Below are positions 1 to 9,489 of a stretch of 64,000 nucleotides of DNA, one piece after another. Under the pieces are notes generated by a model. That model did not search any database, was not told the origin of the DNA, and saw only the letters and a list, made by a program, of their open reading frames with translations. Source of the DNA: Streptomyces venezuelae (GTDB lineage Bacteria; Actinomycetota; Actinomycetes; Streptomycetales; Streptomycetaceae); the NCBI RefSeq assembly GCF_008642335.1, contig NZ_CP029191.1:5456001-5520000 (forward strand). The letters run 5' to 3'. A program made the position numbers and the translations under genes. Position 1 is the first letter of the stretch, and every line of letters starts with the position of its first letter.

Positions 1-735
1 GCCCTGGCCTGCGGTCCCGCCGTCGCGCACGCGCTTCCGCTGCTGTGGCGGCGCCGCGCGCCCTGGGCGGTGCTCTGCGCGGTCCTCGCCACGGCCTGGC
101 TCGCGCCGCTCGGCCTGGCGTTCGGGCTGCTCTCGCCCGATGTGGCGCTCTGTCTGGCGACGGCGGGTGCCGTCGCGGAGTGCGTCGCCGTGTACGCCGT
201 GGGGGCGTTCGCGGGCCCGGCGCGGGGCACATGGCCCGTCATGGCCGTGGCGGCCGCCGGCCTGTGCCTGTCCTTCCTCGCCCTCGCCGTGGCCGACGGC
301 ATGACGCAACTTGAAGAGGACGGCGGCGTCGGGCTGCTGCTGTTCCTGAACGTCATCGTCGGCGCCGCGTTCCTGCCGCCGATGGCCGCGTTCTGGGGCC
401 TCGGTGCCGCCGTACGGTCCCGGCGCGAACGCGTCAGGGCCTGGGAGGACCACGCGCTGACGGCCACGGTGTGGTCGGCGGTCGCCGAGGCGCACGAGGA
501 GCGGCGCCGCATCGCCGTGGAACTGCGCGGCCAAGTCCTGCGGCACGCCGACGCCGTGGTCGCGCGGGCCGAGGCGGGCGACCTGAGCGGCGTCGCCGCT
601 GAGGCGCGGGCGGGCCTCGCCGCGATGCGCGAGCTGCTGGCCGCGCTGCGCGAGGTGACGGCACCCGGTGACACCGAAGCCGCGCGCGCCGCCACGACGG
701 AGCGGAAGACGTCCCCTCAAGGAGCCCTCACATGA
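1..735 (+). CDS. Degenerate sensor-kinase-like membrane protein (5' end outside window)
   Basis: The reading frame is open from base 1, so the N-terminus lies outside the window; 244 residues are visible. Four hydrophobic segments are followed by a cytoplasmic helix that resembles the HisKA_3 dimerisation region (EERRRIAVELRG). The family motif is ELHD, so the phospho-accepting His is replaced by Arg here. The protein ends about 50 residues later with no HATPase domain, so it cannot autophosphorylate by the usual route. The stop overlaps the start of the response regulator gene (ATGA), which implies translational coupling. It probably acts as a degenerate signalling partner of that regulator. 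Membrane location is inferred from hydrophobicity. Confidence 0.7.
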   Translation, partial: ALACGPAVAHALPLLWRRRAPWAVLCAVLATAWLAPLGLAFGLLSPDVALCLATAGAVAECVAVYAVGAFAGPARGTWPVMAVAAAGLCLSFLALAVADGMTQLEEDGGVGLLLFLNVIVGAAFLPPMAAFWGLGAAVRSRRERVRAWEDHALTATVWSAVAEAHEERRRIAVELRGQVLRHADAVVARAEAGDLSGVAAEARAGLAAMRELLAALREVTAPGDTEAARAATTERKTSPQGALT

Positions 736-1424
736 TCGGTCCCGCCCCCACCCCCATCCGGGTGATGGTCGTCGACGACCAGGCCGTCGTCCGTGCCGGC
801 TTCGCCGCGATCGTCGACGCGGAACCGGACCTCCAGGTGGTGGCCGAGGCGGCGGACGGCGCCCACGCCGTGCAGCTCGCCTCCGAGCTCGCCACGGACG
901 TCGTCCTCATGGACATCCGCATGCCCGGCATGGACGGACTCACGGCGACCCGCCTGCTGACGGCGGACCCCGTCGCCGGCACCCCCCGCGTCCTCGTCCT
1001 GACCACCTTCGACCAGGACGCGTACGTCCACGACGCCCTGCGCGCGGGCGCCTCCGGGTTCCTCCTGAAGGACGCGCTGCCCGAGGAACTCCTCGCGGGC
1101 ATCCGCATCGTGGCCTCGGGCGAGGCGATGCTCGCCCCCACCGTCACACGCCGCCTCATCGACGCCTTCGCGGGCACGGTCCCGGCGCCGACGACCGCCC
1201 AGGACCCCGAAGTCCTGGAGTCCCTGACGCCCCGAGAGCGCGAGGTCCTGACCCTGGTGGCCGCGGGCCACACGAACGCGGAGATCGCCGACGCGCTGGG
1301 CGTGACGACCGGCACGGTGAAGTCCCACGTCAACGCGGTCCTCGGCAAACTGGGCCTGCGCGACCGGGTACAGGCCACGATCCTCGCGTACGACCTGGGC
1401 CTGGCCAGACCACGGACGAGGTGA
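732..1424 (+). CDS. NarL/FixJ-family response regulator (LuxR HTH)
   Basis: 230 residues. The N-terminal receiver domain has the acidic pair VVDD (residues 13-16), the predicted phospho-acceptor Asp61 in LMDIRMPGMDG and the conserved Lys in FLLKDA. The C-terminal LuxR-type helix-turn-helix follows (SLTPREREVLTLVAAG, then TVKSHV). It is a DNA-binding transcription regulator, usually dimeric after phosphorylation. The ATG lies 8 bases after an AAGGAG ribosome binding site and overlaps the upstream sensor-like gene by four bases. Because that partner lacks a kinase domain, its phosphate may come from another kinase, or it may work without phosphorylation. A hairpin terminator follows. Confidence 0.93.
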   Translation: MIGPAPTPIRVMVVDDQAVVRAGFAAIVDAEPDLQVVAEAADGAHAVQLASELATDVVLMDIRMPGMDGLTATRLLTADPVAGTPRVLVLTTFDQDAYVHDALRAGASGFLLKDALPEELLAGIRIVASGEAMLAPTVTRRLIDAFAGTVPAPTTAQDPEVLESLTPREREVLTLVAAGHTNAEIADALGVTTGTVKSHVNAVLGKLGLRDRVQATILAYDLGLARPRTR

Positions 1425-1430
1425 AACGCC

Positions 1431-1467
1431 GACAGCACCCGGCTCCGCGCGGATGCCGGGTGCTGTC
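1431..1467. terminator. Bidirectional hairpin terminator
   Basis: Perfect 12-bp stem, GACAGCACCCGG (1431-1442) pairing with 1456-1467, with a 13-base loop. It lies between the convergent response regulator and sodN genes and can end both transcripts. For sodN it forms the end of the 3' UTR. Confidence 0.8.
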
Positions 1468-1494
1468 AGTGAACGCGAAAGCGACGCGAGTGCG

Positions 1495-1890
1495 TCAGGC
1501 CTTCTTCGTCTCCCAGAAGATCTTGTCGATCTGGGCGATGTAGTCGAGCGCCTTCTGGCCCGTGGCCGGGTCGGTCGAACCCTTGGCGGCCGAGAGGGCC
1601 TTCAGGGTGTCGTTGACCAGCTGGTGCAGCTCCGGGTACTTCTCGAAGTGCGGGGGCTTGAAGTAGTCGCTCCACAGCACCGAGACGTGGTGCTTGGCGA
1701 GCTCGGCACGCTGCTCCTTGATGACCACGGCGCGCGCCTGGAAGTGCGCGTCGTCGTTGGCGGCCATCTTCTCCTGCACGGCCTTGACCGACTCCGCCTC
1801 GATGCGGGCCTGGGCCGGGTCGTACACGCCGCAGGGCAGGTCGCAGTGCGCGCTGACCTTCACCTTGGGGGCAAACAGGCGGGTGAGCAT
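1495..1890 (-). CDS. sodN: Nickel-containing superoxide dismutase precursor
   Basis: 131 residues, the normal family length. A 14-residue leader (MLTRLFAPKVKVSA) precedes the nickel hook HCDLPCGVYDP at residues 15-25. In the family the leader is cleaved so that His1, Cys2 and Cys6 of the mature enzyme bind nickel and dismutate superoxide in the cytoplasm. All these residues are present. A GAGGAGGA ribosome binding site precedes the ATG. The divergent neighbour is sodX, the processing protease. In Streptomyces sodN is induced by nickel, and its 3' UTR has been reported to yield a small RNA that acts on sodF mRNA; that is not demonstrated here. Confidence 0.97.
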   Translation of the reverse strand: MLTRLFAPKVKVSAHCDLPCGVYDPAQARIEAESVKAVQEKMAANDDAHFQARAVVIKEQRAELAKHHVSVLWSDYFKPPHFEKYPELHQLVNDTLKALSAAKGSTDPATGQKALDYIAQIDKIFWETKKA

Positions 1891-2034
1891 GTTGCTGTCC
1901 TCCTCGTGATCGTCTTCTCAGGTGGGACATTACTCCGTGAGAGACGGGTTTTCGCGAGGGCCCCCATGGGCTTAGGACAAAAGTCCAGGGTCAGACTGGG
2001 ACTGGTGGAGGATAGGACCGGGGAGGTGCCGGTG

Positions 2035-2469
2035 ATGCCGGAGCTGTCGCAGGAGAGCGAGCGCGGGAGGGCCCTCGTGCCGTGGGGCGCCGCGGAGGTG
2101 ACGGGCCCTTCGATGGTGCCGACGCTGCACCACGGGGACCGGCTGCTCGTGCAGTGGGGGGCGCGGGTGCGTCCGGGTGACGTGGTGGTCCTCCGCCACC
2201 CCTTCCAGCAGGACCTCCTCGTGGTCAAACGGGCCAAGGAGCGGCGCGCGGGCGGCTGGTGGGTGCTCGGCGACAACCCGTTCGCGGGCGGGGACAGCAC
2301 GGACTACGGAGTCGTTCCCGAGGAACTCGTCCTCGGGAAGGTCCGGTTCCGCTACCGTCCGCCGGCGCCGGGCCGCCGTTCGGCGTTCGCGCTGGCGCGC
2401 TGGGCGGTGGGCGCGGTGCGGCCGGTGCTCGCGGAACGTTCCGTCTCCAGGCGCTTGCGGGCGCGGTAG
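2035..2469 (+). CDS. sodX: Nickel superoxide dismutase maturation protease
   Basis: 144 residues of the S26 signal-peptidase fold. The catalytic Ser26 lies in GPSMVPTL and the general-base Lys65 in LLVVKR, the two boxes of this family. LGDN (box E-like) follows. It removes the SodN leader to expose the nickel-binding His. The ATG at 2035 is chosen because a GGGAGG site lies 8 bases upstream; an in-frame GTG directly before it (2032) is equally possible. It is divergent from sodN across about 145 bases that must hold both promoters. Its 3' end overlaps the convergent CGNR gene by 118 bases. Confidence 0.93.
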   Translation: MPELSQESERGRALVPWGAAEVTGPSMVPTLHHGDRLLVQWGARVRPGDVVVLRHPFQQDLLVVKRAKERRAGGWWVLGDNPFAGGDSTDYGVVPEELVLGKVRFRYRPPAPGRRSAFALARWAVGAVRPVLAERSVSRRLRAR

Positions 2470-3002
2470 GCGGCGACGTTGGCGCGGGTCGCGCAGCGGT
2501 CCGAGCAGTAGCGCCGGGAGCGGTTCGTCGACGTGTCGAGGTAGGCGTTGCGGCACGGCGCCGCCTCGCACAGGCCGAGGCGGTCCACGCCGTGCTCGGT
2601 GAGGTGGAAGGCGAGGCCCATCGCGGCGATCGCGGCGTACCCGGCGGTCGCGTTGGAGGGGTGGTCCGCCAGGTGCAGGTGCCACAGCGGGCGGCCGTCG
2701 TCGTCCCGGTGGTCGTGGCCCGAGATCTGCGGGCTGACGGGGAACTCCAGGAGCAGTGAGTTCAGCAGGTCGACCGCGAGGGTCTCGTCGCCGCCGTCGG
2801 CCGCCTCGAAGACGGCCCGGAGCCTGGCCCGCACGGACCGGAAGCGCGTCACGTCGGAGTCCGTGGCGCGGCGGGCCATCTGCGTGCTCGGTCCGAAGAG
2901 CTCCCTGATCGCCTCGACGGACGTCAGCGTGTCCTTGTTGCGGCCCGGCTCCTCGCTGTTGACCAGGCGTACGGCGTAGTCCGAGTAATAGGCCAGTTCC
3001 AC
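2352..3002 (-). CDS. CGNR zinc-finger / ABATE-domain regulator
   Basis: 216 residues. The N-terminal two thirds match the all-alpha ABATE domain typical of this family. Near the C-terminus is a treble-clef zinc finger: CEAAPCRNAYLDTSTNRSRR, then YCSDRC, giving four Cys ligands, with the asparagine-rich core of CGNR proteins. The role is likely ligand-responsive transcription control; the ligand is unknown. The GTG start is supported by an AAGGACT site 6 bases upstream. The last 118 bases, coding a low-complexity Ala/Arg tail, overlap the 3' end of sodX on the other strand. Confidence 0.88.
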   Translation of the reverse strand: MELAYYSDYAVRLVNSEEPGRNKDTLTSVEAIRELFGPSTQMARRATDSDVTRFRSVRARLRAVFEAADGGDETLAVDLLNSLLLEFPVSPQISGHDHRDDDGRPLWHLHLADHPSNATAGYAAIAAMGLAFHLTEHGVDRLGLCEAAPCRNAYLDTSTNRSRRYCSDRCATRANVAAYRARKRLETERSASTGRTAPTAQRASANAERRPGAGGR

Positions 3003-3093
3003 TTGTAGTCCTTACGAGGGCGGGCTAGGGTCATCTCGTCGGCCGGTAATGGCCGATTGCGGTACCAGGGTATTACGTAGTGGAGGGGTTCTG

Positions 3094-3879
3094 ATGACGG
3101 AAACGGGGACCGGAACAGAAGCCGGCGCCGCGCGCGGCACCGACTGGCGCGCCTGGCAGGACAGCTGGGACCGGCAGCAGCAGTGGTACCTGCCCGACCG
3201 CGAGGAGCGGTTCCGGATCATGCTCGACATGGTCGAGGCCGTGGTCGGGACCGCGCCGCGCATCCTCGATCTGGCGTGCGGTACGGGAAGTATTACGGAC
3301 CGGCTGCTCAAGAGGTTCCCGGACGCGACGAGCGTCGGCGTCGACCTCGACCCCGCACTGCTCACCATCGCCGAGGGCACGTTCGCCGGGGACGACCGGG
3401 TCACCTTCGTCACCGCCGACCTGAAGGACCCGGACTGGACGGCGGCGCTGCCGCACGACTCGTACGACGCCGTGCTGACCGCCACCGCGCTGCACTGGCT
3501 CTTCAGCGAGCCCCTGGCCGCGCTCTACGGCCAGGTCGCCGGGCTCGTCCGCGACGGCGGCGTCTTCATGAACGCCGACCACATGCCGGACCCGGCGACC
3601 CCGCGCCTGAACGAGGCCGACCGCGCCCAGCGCCACGCCCGTATGGACCGCGCCAAGGCCGAGGGCGCCGTGGACTGGAAGGAGTGGTGGCAGCTCGCAG
3701 CCAAGGACCCGGTGCTGGCCGAGCCCACCGCCAGGCGGTTCGAGATCTACGGCGAGCACGCGGACGGCGACACGCCGTCGCCCGAGTGGCACGCGCGAAC
3801 GCTGCGCGAGGCGGGCTTCGGCGAGGCGCGGACGGTGTGGGCGTCGCCCTCCGATGCGATGGTTCTTGGTCTCAAGTAG
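3094..3879 (+). CDS. SAM-dependent class I methyltransferase
   Basis: 261 residues. The glycine-rich SAM-binding motif I is clear (RILDLACGTGSITDRLL), followed by motif II (SVGVDLDPALL) and the motif around FVTADLKDPDW. The substrate cannot be read from the sequence; small-molecule methylation is most likely. The start at 3094 is preferred over an upstream ATG at 3049 because a GGAGGGG site sits 5-6 bases before it. The divergent neighbour is the CGNR regulator, with under 100 bases between them, so that regulator may control this gene. Confidence 0.88.
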   Translation: MTETGTGTEAGAARGTDWRAWQDSWDRQQQWYLPDREERFRIMLDMVEAVVGTAPRILDLACGTGSITDRLLKRFPDATSVGVDLDPALLTIAEGTFAGDDRVTFVTADLKDPDWTAALPHDSYDAVLTATALHWLFSEPLAALYGQVAGLVRDGGVFMNADHMPDPATPRLNEADRAQRHARMDRAKAEGAVDWKEWWQLAAKDPVLAEPTARRFEIYGEHADGDTPSPEWHARTLREAGFGEARTVWASPSDAMVLGLK

Positions 3880-3900
3880 CGGAACCCCGGCTGCGGGCCG

Positions 3901-3933
3901 GTGGGGGCTTGTCGCGCAGTTCCCCGCGCCCCT
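3901..3933 (+). repeat. 33-bp interspersed repeat, copy 1
   Basis: The unit runs from GTGGGGGCTTGTCGCGCAG to CCCCGCGCCCCT. The copy at 32941-32973 is identical in inverse orientation, and the copy at 32823-32855 differs at one base. This copy sits just after the methyltransferase stop codon and directly before the terminator hairpin at 3947-3981. Confidence 0.85.
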
Positions 3934-3946
3934 GACGGGGCACGCC

Positions 3947-3981
3947 GGAGGGGCCGGTACGGAATCCGTACCGGCCCCTCC
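3947..3981. terminator. Strong bidirectional terminator hairpin
   Basis: Perfect 16-bp stem, 3947-3962 pairing with 3966-3981, with a 3-base loop. It lies between the convergent methyltransferase gene and the ABC transporter operon. Confidence 0.85.
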
Positions 3982-4004
3982 GTGATCGCCCGATCAGCGA
4001 AGCG

Positions 4005-4766
4005 CTACAACACCTTCGACAGGAACGACTGCGTACGCTCCTGCTGCGGGTTCGTCAGGACGTCGCGGGGGTTGCCGGACTCGACCACCACGCCGCCGTC
4101 CATGAAGACGAGGCTGTCGCCGACCTCGCGGGCGAAGCCCATCTCGTGCGTGACGACGACCATCGTCATGCCGGTCTCGGCGAGGTCGCGCATCACGTCG
4201 AGGACGTCGCCGACCAGCTCGGGGTCGAGCGCCGACGTCGGCTCGTCGAACAGCATCAGCTTCGGGTCCATCGCGAGCGCACGGGCGATCGCGACGCGCT
4301 GCTGCTGGCCGCCGGAGAGCTGCGAGGGGTAGTTGCCCGCCTTGTCGGCGAGGCCGACCCGCTCCAAAAGCTGGCCCGCGCGCTCCCGCGCCTCGGCCTT
4401 CGCGACGCCCTTGACCTGCACCGGCGCCTCCATGACGTTCTCAAGGGCCGTCATGTGCGGGAAGAGGTTGAAGCGCTGGAAGACCATGCCGATGTCACGG
4501 CGCTTCAGGGCGACTTCGCTGTCCTTGAGCTCGTACAGCTTGTCCCCCTTCTGCCGGTAGCCGACCAGCTCCCCGTCGACGTACAGCCGACCCGCGTTGA
4601 TCTTCTCCAGGTGGTTGATGCAGCGCAGGAACGTCGACTTGCCGGAACCGGACGGGCCGATCAGGCAGAAGACCTCGCCCGTCTTGACCTCGAGGTCGAT
4701 GCCCTTGAGGACCTCTACGTTGCCGAAGGACTTGTGGACGCCCTCGGACTTCACCATGGCGGTCAT
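4005..4766 (-). CDS. Amino-acid ABC transporter ATP-binding protein
   Basis: 253 residues, the usual size for GlnQ-type ATPases. Walker A (GPSGSGKST), the Q-loop region ([18 protein letters not shown]), signature LSGGQQQR, Walker B ([14 protein letters not shown]) and the H-loop (VVVTHE) are all intact. It powers import through the permease encoded upstream. The ATG at 4766 shares one base with the permease stop (TGATG), and a GGAGGTG site precedes it. It is the last gene of the binding protein - permease - ATPase operon. Polar amino-acid specificity is inferred from the family. Confidence 0.95.
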   Translation of the reverse strand: MTAMVKSEGVHKSFGNVEVLKGIDLEVKTGEVFCLIGPSGSGKSTFLRCINHLEKINAGRLYVDGELVGYRQKGDKLYELKDSEVALKRRDIGMVFQRFNLFPHMTALENVMEAPVQVKGVAKAEARERAGQLLERVGLADKAGNYPSQLSGGQQQRVAIARALAMDPKLMLFDEPTSALDPELVGDVLDVMRDLAETGMTMVVVTHEMGFAREVGDSLVFMDGGVVVESGNPRDVLTNPQQERTQSFLSKVL

Positions 4767-5707
4767 CAGCGGACACCTCCCGCGCGGTTGCCCAGCGACA
4801 GCATGTTGGCCTTGATCTTCTGGAAGGGGGTGTCCGGCAGGGTGCGGGACGAGCCGCGGGCGTAGTACCGCTCGAGGTAGTACTGCCCGACGCTGAGGAT
4901 CGACGTCATGATCAGGTACCAGCAGGCGGCGAGCAGCAGCGTCTCGACGGTCGCGCCGGACGACGTGCCGATGTCCTGCGCGTACTTGAGGAGCTCGTAG
5001 TACTGCACGGCGGCCACCAGGGACGTCGTCTTCAGCATGTTGATGAACTCGTTGCCCGTCGGCGGCACCACGACGCGCATCGCCTGCGGCAGCACCACGC
5101 GGCGCAGCGTCTTGTTGTGGCTCATGCCGAGAGCGTGCGCCGCCTCGGTCTGGCCCTCGTCGACCGAGAGCAGACCGGCGCGGCAGATCTCGGCCATGTA
5201 CGCCGCCTCGTTGAGGCCGAGGCCGAGCAGCGCCGTCAGGAACGGCGTCATGAAGTCCGACCACTCGTCCTTGTAGACGGGCCCGAGGTTGATGTAGTCG
5301 AAGACGAAGCCGAGGTTGAACCAGACGAAGAGCTGGACCAGGACCGGCGTGCCGCGGAAGAACCAGATGTAGAACCAGGCGATCGACGAGGTCACCGGGT
5401 TCTTCGACAGGCGCATCACCGAGAGCAGCACACCGCCGACGACGCCGATGAGCATCGAGAGGAAGGTGAGGATCAGCGTCTCGCGGACACCCTTGAGGAT
5501 GCGCTCGTCGAAGAAATTGTCGGGGATCGCGCCCCAGTTGATGTCGCCCTGCGAGAAGGCGTAGACGATCGCGGCGAGCACGCCGATCGCGAGGACCGCG
5601 GCGACGTAGCGGCCGAAGTGCCGGACCGGGATGGCCTTGATGGCCTCCGCCGGGCGGGCCGCGGGGACGTCGTCCTCCGGGCCCTTCTTGGAGATGTCGG
5701 TGGTCAC
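4766..5707 (-). CDS. Amino-acid ABC transporter permease
   Basis: 313 residues. A cytoplasmic N-terminal tail with one extra transmembrane helix (about residues 31-50) precedes the HisM/GlnP-type core (about 75-290). The EAA loop that contacts the ATPase is visible as [20 protein letters not shown], at roughly residues 200-220. Only one permease is encoded, so a homodimer is likely. It is coupled to the ATPase gene by a one-base overlap and lies 40 bases after the binding-protein gene. Confidence 0.94.
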   Translation of the reverse strand: MTTDISKKGPEDDVPAARPAEAIKAIPVRHFGRYVAAVLAIGVLAAIVYAFSQGDINWGAIPDNFFDERILKGVRETLILTFLSMLIGVVGGVLLSVMRLSKNPVTSSIAWFYIWFFRGTPVLVQLFVWFNLGFVFDYINLGPVYKDEWSDFMTPFLTALLGLGLNEAAYMAEICRAGLLSVDEGQTEAAHALGMSHNKTLRRVVLPQAMRVVVPPTGNEFINMLKTTSLVAAVQYYELLKYAQDIGTSSGATVETLLLAACWYLIMTSILSVGQYYLERYYARGSSRTLPDTPFQKIKANMLSLGNRAGGVR

Positions 5708-5747
5708 GTGAGTGGCCTTTCAGCGACTGGGAGGGAGGGGGAGGGGG

Positions 5748-6704
5748 TCACTTGCCGCCGTTGATGACGGCCTTCTCGACCGCGCCGTCCTCGACGCCCC
5801 ACTTCTTGATGATCTTTTCGTAGTCGCCGTTCTTGATGATCGCGTCGAGGGCCGCCTGGATCGCGTCGCGCAGCTCGGGGTTCTTCTTGGAGACGGCGAT
5901 GCCGTACGGGGCCGCCTCGACCTGCTCGCCGACCAGCTCGAAGTCCTTGCCGCCGCCCGAGGTCTTCACCGCGTACGCGGCGACCGGGAAGTCGGACGAA
6001 CCCGCGTCGGCGCCGCCGGAGCGCAGCCGGGTCTGGGCCTGCTGGTCGTTGTCGAACTGCTCGATCGCGATCTTCTTGCCGCCCTTGCACTTCTTCGACT
6101 CGGCCTTCGCCAGGTCGTGCGAGACGGTGCCGCGCTGGACGACGATCTTCTTGCCGCAGAGGTCCGCCCAGGTCTTGATTCCCTGGTCGTCGCCCTTCTT
6201 GGTGTAGATCGAGACGCCCGCCGTGAAGTAGTCGATGAAGTCGACGCCGTCGCCGACCTTCTTCCCGGTCTCCTCGTCGACGCCCTCCTGGCGGTTCTTC
6301 GTGTCGGTCATGGCCGACATCGCGACCTGGTAGCGCTTGGAGCGCAGGCCGCCGAGGAGGGTGTCGAAGGTGCCGTTCTCGAACTCGAACCGCACGCCGA
6401 GCTGCTTGCCCAGCGCCTCGCCCAGGTCCGGGTCGATGCCGACCGTGTCGCCGGACTTGTCCTTGAACTCGACCGGCGGATAGGCGATGTCGGACCCGAC
6501 CTTGATGACGCCCGCGTCGCGGATGTCCTTGGGCAGCTTGTCGGCGAGCGGGGCGTTGCTGACCGAGTCGCTTCCCTTGTCGTTGGTCTGGTCGCCGCAG
6601 CCGGAGAGCAGCAGCGAGCCGACGACCGCGATCGTGCCGACCGCGGCAATCCGGGACTTCGCGGACTTGCCGACGGTCCTACGACAAATGGAGCTTGCGG
6701 TCAT
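5748..6704 (-). CDS. ABC transporter substrate-binding lipoprotein (SBP family 3)
   Basis: 318 residues. The signal peptide ends in lipobox LLLSGC, so the mature protein is a lipid-anchored extracellular receptor. The mature part has the family 3 pattern: IKVGSDIAYPPVEFKDKSGD near the start and GIDPDLGEALG after it. This family binds polar amino acids or related cations; the exact ligand is not visible. The start at 6704 follows a GGAGG site and gives a proper signal peptide, unlike the longer frame upstream. It is first in the import operon, whose promoter must lie in 6705-7177. Confidence 0.94.
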   Translation of the reverse strand: MTASSICRRTVGKSAKSRIAAVGTIAVVGSLLLSGCGDQTNDKGSDSVSNAPLADKLPKDIRDAGVIKVGSDIAYPPVEFKDKSGDTVGIDPDLGEALGKQLGVRFEFENGTFDTLLGGLRSKRYQVAMSAMTDTKNRQEGVDEETGKKVGDGVDFIDYFTAGVSIYTKKGDDQGIKTWADLCGKKIVVQRGTVSHDLAKAESKKCKGGKKIAIEQFDNDQQAQTRLRSGGADAGSSDFPVAAYAVKTSGGGKDFELVGEQVEAAPYGIAVSKKNPELRDAIQAALDAIIKNGDYEKIIKKWGVEDGAVEKAVINGGK

Positions 6705-7177
6705 GGTGGGTCCTCCGGCGGATGAGGGAGTTGCCGAACGGTCGGGCACACACCTTCGGGTGTCGCGACCTCGTGTGATGAGCGCATCTTGCCATTCGGA
6801 CCGTCCGATTCTGGGTGCCGGAGATATCAAAATCGGATAACGGGAGAGCCTCGAAACGCGACATTGGTGGCTGAGTGGGCCGCAAAATGCCCTATTCGGG
6901 GAATCTGGAGGAATCGGGCATTCCCCAGTGACACTCGTCCCGGCCTCCAGGGACTTCTGCTGAGCATGCTGCAACCAATGTCACTCGCCCGTGCCCACCG
7001 CCTTCAGGTACAAAGGTTGGCTACACCCCTCATCCGGGGCCCAGGGCGCGTGTGCGGCGCGCTCGCGTGTCCGTACCTCCCTCCGCCGACAGGCGGGGAA
7101 CGGACGCGGTGCCCGCCCACTTCCCAACCGGGAGTGGACACCCTCAACTGATGAATAAGACTTAAGGGGTCAGACAA
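6705..7177. promoter_or_regulatory. Divergent intergenic region, transporter / malic enzyme
   Basis: This 473-base stretch holds no convincing gene. It must contain the promoters of the leftward transporter operon and the rightward malic enzyme gene. Nested inverted repeats lie about 100 bases before the transporter start: CGGAC-C-GTCCG at 6797-6807, and TCCGATT (6804-6810) pairing with AATCGGA (6831-6837). These are plausible operator sequences, but no regulator can be assigned. Confidence 0.45.
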
Positions 7178-8392
<1,215 letters not shown>

Positions 8393-8413
8393 CGTCCCCT
8401 CTCCGAGGCCGGT

Positions 8414-8453
8414 CGCGCCCCCTGCCCCGCCACACCGTGCGGCAGGGGGCGCG
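8414..8453 (+). terminator. Terminator after malic enzyme
   Basis: Perfect 13-bp stem, 8414-8426 pairing with 8441-8453, with a 14-base loop, starting 22 bases after the malic enzyme stop codon. Confidence 0.8.
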
Positions 8454-8500
8454 GTGCGTGTCACAGCCGTACGTGGTTCCGCCGGGGCACCCCGCCCGCC

Positions 8501-8512
8501 TAGGGTCGCCTC
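8501..8512 (+). promoter_or_regulatory. -10 element placed for a leaderless transcript
   Basis: TAGGGT at 8501-8506 ends 6 bases before the ATG at 8513, which has no ribosome binding site. That spacing puts the transcription start at or next to the start codon. No clear -35 box was found. The call is inference from spacing. Confidence 0.45.
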
Positions 8513-9475
8513 ATGTTCGCTGCCTACGCTGCTCGTATCGACCGTGACCAGCCGCTCGACGGCCTTGAGTTGGGGGAGCGGCCCGCCCCCGAGGCACGCC
8601 CCGGCTGGTCGACCGTGAACGTCAAGGCCGCCTCCCTCAACCACCACGACCTGTGGTCGCTGCGCGGCGTCGGCCTGGCCGAGGACAAGCTGCCCATGAT
8701 CCTCGGCTGCGACGCGGCGGGGATCGACGAGGACGGGAACGAGGTCGTTCTCCACTCCGTCATCGGACAGTCCGGCCACGGCGTCGGGCCGCACGAGGGC
8801 CGCTCCATCCTCACCGAGAAGTACCAGGGCACCTTCGCCGAGCGCGTCGCCGTCCCCACCTGGAACGTGCTGCCCAAGCCGAAGGAGCTCTCCTTCGCGG
8901 AGGCGGCCTGCCTGCCCACCGCGTGGCTGACCGCGTACCGCATGCTCTTCACCAACGCCGGTGTCCGGCCCGGCGACTCGGTCCTCGTGCAGGGCGCGGG
9001 CGGCGGCGTCGCCACGGCGGCGATCGTCCTCGGCAAGGCGGCCGGCCTGCGGGTCTTCGCGACCAGCCGCGACGAGGCCAAGCGCAAGCGGGCGCTGGAG
9101 CTGGGCGCCGTGGAGGCCGTCGAGGCGGGCGCGCGCCTCCCGCAGCGCGTCGACGCGGTCATCGAGACCGTCGGCGCGGCGACCTGGTCCCACTCGGTCA
9201 AGTCGCTGAAGCCGGGCGGCTCGCTGGTCATCTCCGGAGCGACCAGCGGCGACCGCCCCTCGCACGCGGAGCTCACCCGCATCTTCTTCCTCGAACTCAA
9301 GGTCGTCGGCTCGACCATGGGCACCAAGGACGAGCTGGAGGACCTGCTGGCCTTCTGCGCGACCACCGGCGTGCGGCCCGTGGTCGACGAGATCCTGCCC
9401 CTGGACCGGGCCAAGGAGGGCTTCCGGCGCCTGGAGTCGGGCGAGCAGTTCGGGAAGATCGTGCTGGCGGTCTGA
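8513..9475 (+). CDS. Zinc-binding dehydrogenase / quinone oxidoreductase-like protein
   Basis: 320 residues of the medium-chain dehydrogenase/reductase fold. A GroES-like N-terminal half carries the NHHDLWSLRGVG segment. A Rossmann half follows with the NAD(P)-binding motif VQGAGGGVATAAIVLGKAAG. The structural zinc Cys cluster of true alcohol dehydrogenases is missing, which points to the quinone oxidoreductase branch. The substrate is unknown. The start lacks a ribosome binding site and sits 6 bases after a TAGGGT box, so a leaderless transcript is likely. Confidence 0.85.
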   Translation: MFAAYAARIDRDQPLDGLELGERPAPEARPGWSTVNVKAASLNHHDLWSLRGVGLAEDKLPMILGCDAAGIDEDGNEVVLHSVIGQSGHGVGPHEGRSILTEKYQGTFAERVAVPTWNVLPKPKELSFAEAACLPTAWLTAYRMLFTNAGVRPGDSVLVQGAGGGVATAAIVLGKAAGLRVFATSRDEAKRKRALELGAVEAVEAGARLPQRVDAVIETVGAATWSHSVKSLKPGGSLVISGATSGDRPSHAELTRIFFLELKVVGSTMGTKDELEDLLAFCATTGVRPVVDEILPLDRAKEGFRRLESGEQFGKIVLAV

Positions 9476-9489
9476 CCTCGCCGACCTCC

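Noticed and set aside
3885..3950. Small proteins starting MGACRAVPRAP near the 33-bp repeat
   Set aside because: The shared peptide comes from the repeat itself read as codons; there is no ribosome binding site or conserved protein.
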